This document shows, piece by piece, positions 41,664 to 43,592 of a stretch of 43,592 bases of DNA. The stretch covers positions 1-43,592 of IMG/VR virus record IMGVR_UViG_3300047455_000250. One strand, given 5' to 3'. The position numbers and the translations under genes are program-made. The notes under the pieces were generated by a model. That model was given only the letters and a program-made list of their open reading frames with translations, ran no database searches and was not told the DNA's origin. Positions within the stretch are counted from its first letter, which is position 1; every line of letters starts with the position of its first letter. The stretch comes from a virus.

Positions 41664-43253
41664 ATGGATGCTCCATCGCCACCACCATCTTCTACTAGCC
41701 CAGTAGCTCTCAATACTGACAACTTTAAGCAACTGTTGCGCACCTCACTAGATTATCTAGGAGGAACAGCACTACCAGATGTTTGTACTGTTGCATTCTC
41801 AGATTTGCACAATAACATTTGGGAACTACTACGAAACTCATGTGAAAGTGAGGTAATGGAATACCTGCGTTTCGCAATAGGTCTACCTCGTGGTCATGCT
41901 AAAACACAAATCATAAAGCTACTGATAATGTGGATAGTCTTCTACACTGATAGACGATTCATACTAGTAGTGTCCAATACTGCTGGCGCTGCACAGAACA
42001 TTATCAATGATGTTTGTGACATGATGAGTGAGCCTAACATTGTTAATGTGTTTGGTGACTGGCGACATGACATTGAGAAGAATAATGCGGAACTGACAAT
42101 ATTCAACTTTAATGGTCGCAAGGTAATACTAAAGCCAATGGGTATTGGTAGTAGTGTTCGTGGTACTAACATTAACAACCGTCGTCCTGAAGTAATAATA
42201 TGTGATGATGCGCAGGACAAGGAAGAAGCTATGAGTCCTGAGATAGCACGGAAGCAGTTGCAGTGGTTCTTGGGTACACTACTAAAGGCACGCTCACCTC
42301 AACGCTGTACTGTTATCTACATTGGTAATATGTACCCTGATATTGAAATTGGTGATAAAGGTAGTGGTGTCTATGGCTGCATCCTTCGGAACCTGCAACT
42401 TAATAGTGAATGGCGTTCATGGATTACTGGTGCAATACAGGAAGATGGTACAGCACTATGGCCTGAGGTACACTCGCTGCAATCACTACTATCAGACCTA
42501 GCACAAGATAGTGATATGGGAGAAGCTGACATTTGGCACGCAGAAGTGCAGAACAATCCCAATCCTAACATTAACAAGTTCCTCGACTTTGATAAGATAC
42601 CGGAATATCCATATGATGAAGCTGACCCAGTAATAGGAAAGTTCATCATGATTGACCCATCACTAGGTAAGAAAACCAGTGATAACCAGATAGTAATGCT
42701 GTTCTATGTATATGATGACAAAGGACCAGTAGCACGAGAATTCCGAGTAATGCAGAATGATGCACCAACAGTAGTAAAGGAAACAATCCAGTGGGCATTG
42801 GAGGAACGTGTGCCATTAGTGTGCAGTGAGAACTATGCTTATCAGGCATCACTACTGCAATGGTTCGTGTTCGTGATGAAAAATATCCAAGTGCCAGAAC
42901 AGGAGATACAATTCGTTGGGATTAACAGAGGTGCCAGAAAGGGCGGCAATACTAAGAACACAGCAATCATTAGTAGCTTCCGCCAGATAATGAAAGGCAG
43001 CTTGATACTACATCCTAATGTCCTGTCACCATATAAGACAGAAGCGCAACTATTCAATCCTACTACTGACAAGAACGTGGATGACGTACTGGATACTACT
43101 GAATATGGACTTCATATATTCCGTGACTACACTAGTGAATATCTTCTGGACACTCCCTTGTTGATAGGTGAGAGCTATGGTATAACTGATGCTACTAAAC
43201 ACGATGATGACTTTGACCCAACATCTTATGACTTTAGTGGAGGACTAAACTAA
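41664..43253 (+). CDS. terL: Terminase large subunit (packaging ATPase-nuclease)
   Basis: A 529-residue motor that pumps DNA into the head and cuts it. The ATPase domain shows a variant Walker A GLPRGHAKT (73-81), a typical terminase form, then a strand FILVVSNTAGAAQNI, and Walker B VIICDDAQ (177-184). The C-terminal nuclease domain begins at FIMIDPS (Asp331), with a second acidic site near VCSENYAY. Size is normal. GAGAGGG precedes the ATG. The stop overlaps the next start (TAATG). Confidence 0.93.
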   Translation: MDAPSPPPSSTSPVALNTDNFKQLLRTSLDYLGGTALPDVCTVAFSDLHNNIWELLRNSCESEVMEYLRFAIGLPRGHAKTQIIKLLIMWIVFYTDRRFILVVSNTAGAAQNIINDVCDMMSEPNIVNVFGDWRHDIEKNNAELTIFNFNGRKVILKPMGIGSSVRGTNINNRRPEVIICDDAQDKEEAMSPEIARKQLQWFLGTLLKARSPQRCTVIYIGNMYPDIEIGDKGSGVYGCILRNLQLNSEWRSWITGAIQEDGTALWPEVHSLQSLLSDLAQDSDMGEADIWHAEVQNNPNPNINKFLDFDKIPEYPYDEADPVIGKFIMIDPSLGKKTSDNQIVMLFYVYDDKGPVAREFRVMQNDAPTVVKETIQWALEERVPLVCSENYAYQASLLQWFVFVMKNIQVPEQEIQFVGINRGARKGGNTKNTAIISSFRQIMKGSLILHPNVLSPYKTEAQLFNPTTDKNVDDVLDTTEYGLHIFRDYTSEYLLDTPLLIGESYGITDATKHDDDFDPTSYDFSGGLN

Positions 43254-43474
43254 TGTCTTTACTTGAACTACTAATAGCAGGAGTAATACTGGCACTGTTC
43301 CTGTGTCCTCCTGCACGTGATACCAGTGATGCAGATGCCATTAATGATGCGGGTCATCCTTTTGGCAGGGATGAGGATGTAGTAGATGAAAGTATCAATG
43401 GTAATACTACTGCCACATCAACCACCACTGATACACCCGAAGGGTATAATCCGCCGAAGCCTGCCGCGAAATAA
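43253..43474 (+). CDS. Small membrane-anchored protein before portal
   Basis: A 73-residue protein with an N-terminal hydrophobic segment (LLELLIAGVILALFLC, residues 3-18), then a polar Asp/Thr/Asn/Pro-rich tail. The cysteine after the hydrophobic run followed by Pro-Pro could be a lipid site, but LFLC is not a standard lipobox, so a simple membrane anchor is more likely. Its stop falls inside the terminal repeat, just before hairpin A. An outer-spanin role is possible but unproven. Confidence 0.6.
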   Translation: MSLLELLIAGVILALFLCPPARDTSDADAINDAGHPFGRDEDVVDESINGNTTATSTTTDTPEGYNPPKPAAK

Positions 43475-43592
43475 TACTATCTAGCGAGCCAGTGTCACAG
43501 GGAGGAAGCGAGCTTGCGAGCGACCCTTGACACGATAGGCGAAGCTAGTAGTAATATGAGCGATTAGTAGGCTGAGCGGTATTATATCCGCC
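43466..43592. repeat. Terminal direct repeat, right copy
   Basis: Exact copy of bases 1-127. It includes the last nine bases of the small membrane protein gene and a second view of hairpin A at 43475-43553. On the circular genome this is the same locus as the left end. Confidence 0.95.

Overview
This 43,592-base window looks like one complete genome of a lytic, podovirus-type tailed phage. Bases 1-127 are repeated exactly at 43,466-43,592. The contig therefore closes on itself (unique length 43,465 bases), or the phage has a short terminal redundancy. I see no integrase, repressor, phage RNA polymerase, tRNA gene, CRISPR array or insertion sequence. The host is probably a Gram-negative bacterium, because there is an M15-type peptidase endolysin, a holin, spanin-like membrane proteins and sigma70-like promoters. 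The host species cannot be read from the sequence.

The genome has two divergent gene blocks. The rightward (late) block starts near 40,960. It runs through the terminase genes (40,962-43,253) and a small membrane protein, crosses the contig junction, and continues with portal, scaffold, capsid, head-tail adaptor, tail fibre and fibre-tip protein, spanin-like protein, a receiver-like protein, tail hub, endolysin, cupin-like protein and three large internal (ejected) virion proteins, ending at 21,917. The leftward (early/middle) block runs from 40,401 down to 21,964. It carries an isolated 251-residue early gene, then many small unknown genes, an SF1 helicase, a dUTPase with a zinc-ribbon tail, a Cas4/RecB-like Fe-S nuclease, a Sak4-like ATPase, a single-strand-binding-type protein, a family A DNA polymerase, a holin and a DUF3987-like ATPase. 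The blocks converge on a bidirectional terminator at 21,925-21,960. Together the leftward genes form a phage-encoded replication and recombination set that would rely on host RNA polymerase for transcription.

Control signals lie in two gene-free regions. Between 38,881 and 39,645 there is a strong leftward promoter, two facing arrays of a GGAACG-type repeat with spacings near 10 bases or multiples of it, and an AT-rich centre with two perfect palindromes. This looks like an origin or a regulatory centre. Between 40,402 and 40,961 there are leftward promoters with repeated CACCTGTG sites, a probable rightward late promoter, and a 32-base alternating purine-pyrimidine tract just before the small terminase gene.

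The most interesting unlisted signals are these. (1) Two long hairpins, one before the portal gene and one in the early region, have unrelated paired stems but nearly the same terminal loop, each in the sense of local transcription. (2) By my reading there are only five GATC sites in the whole window, and four of them are in two foreign-looking patches of the tail fibre and fibre-tip genes. (3) A response-regulator receiver-like protein sits in the late structural block. (4) The repeat arrays described above. (5) A short basic motif is shared by the helicase, the Sak4-like ATPase and an unknown protein.
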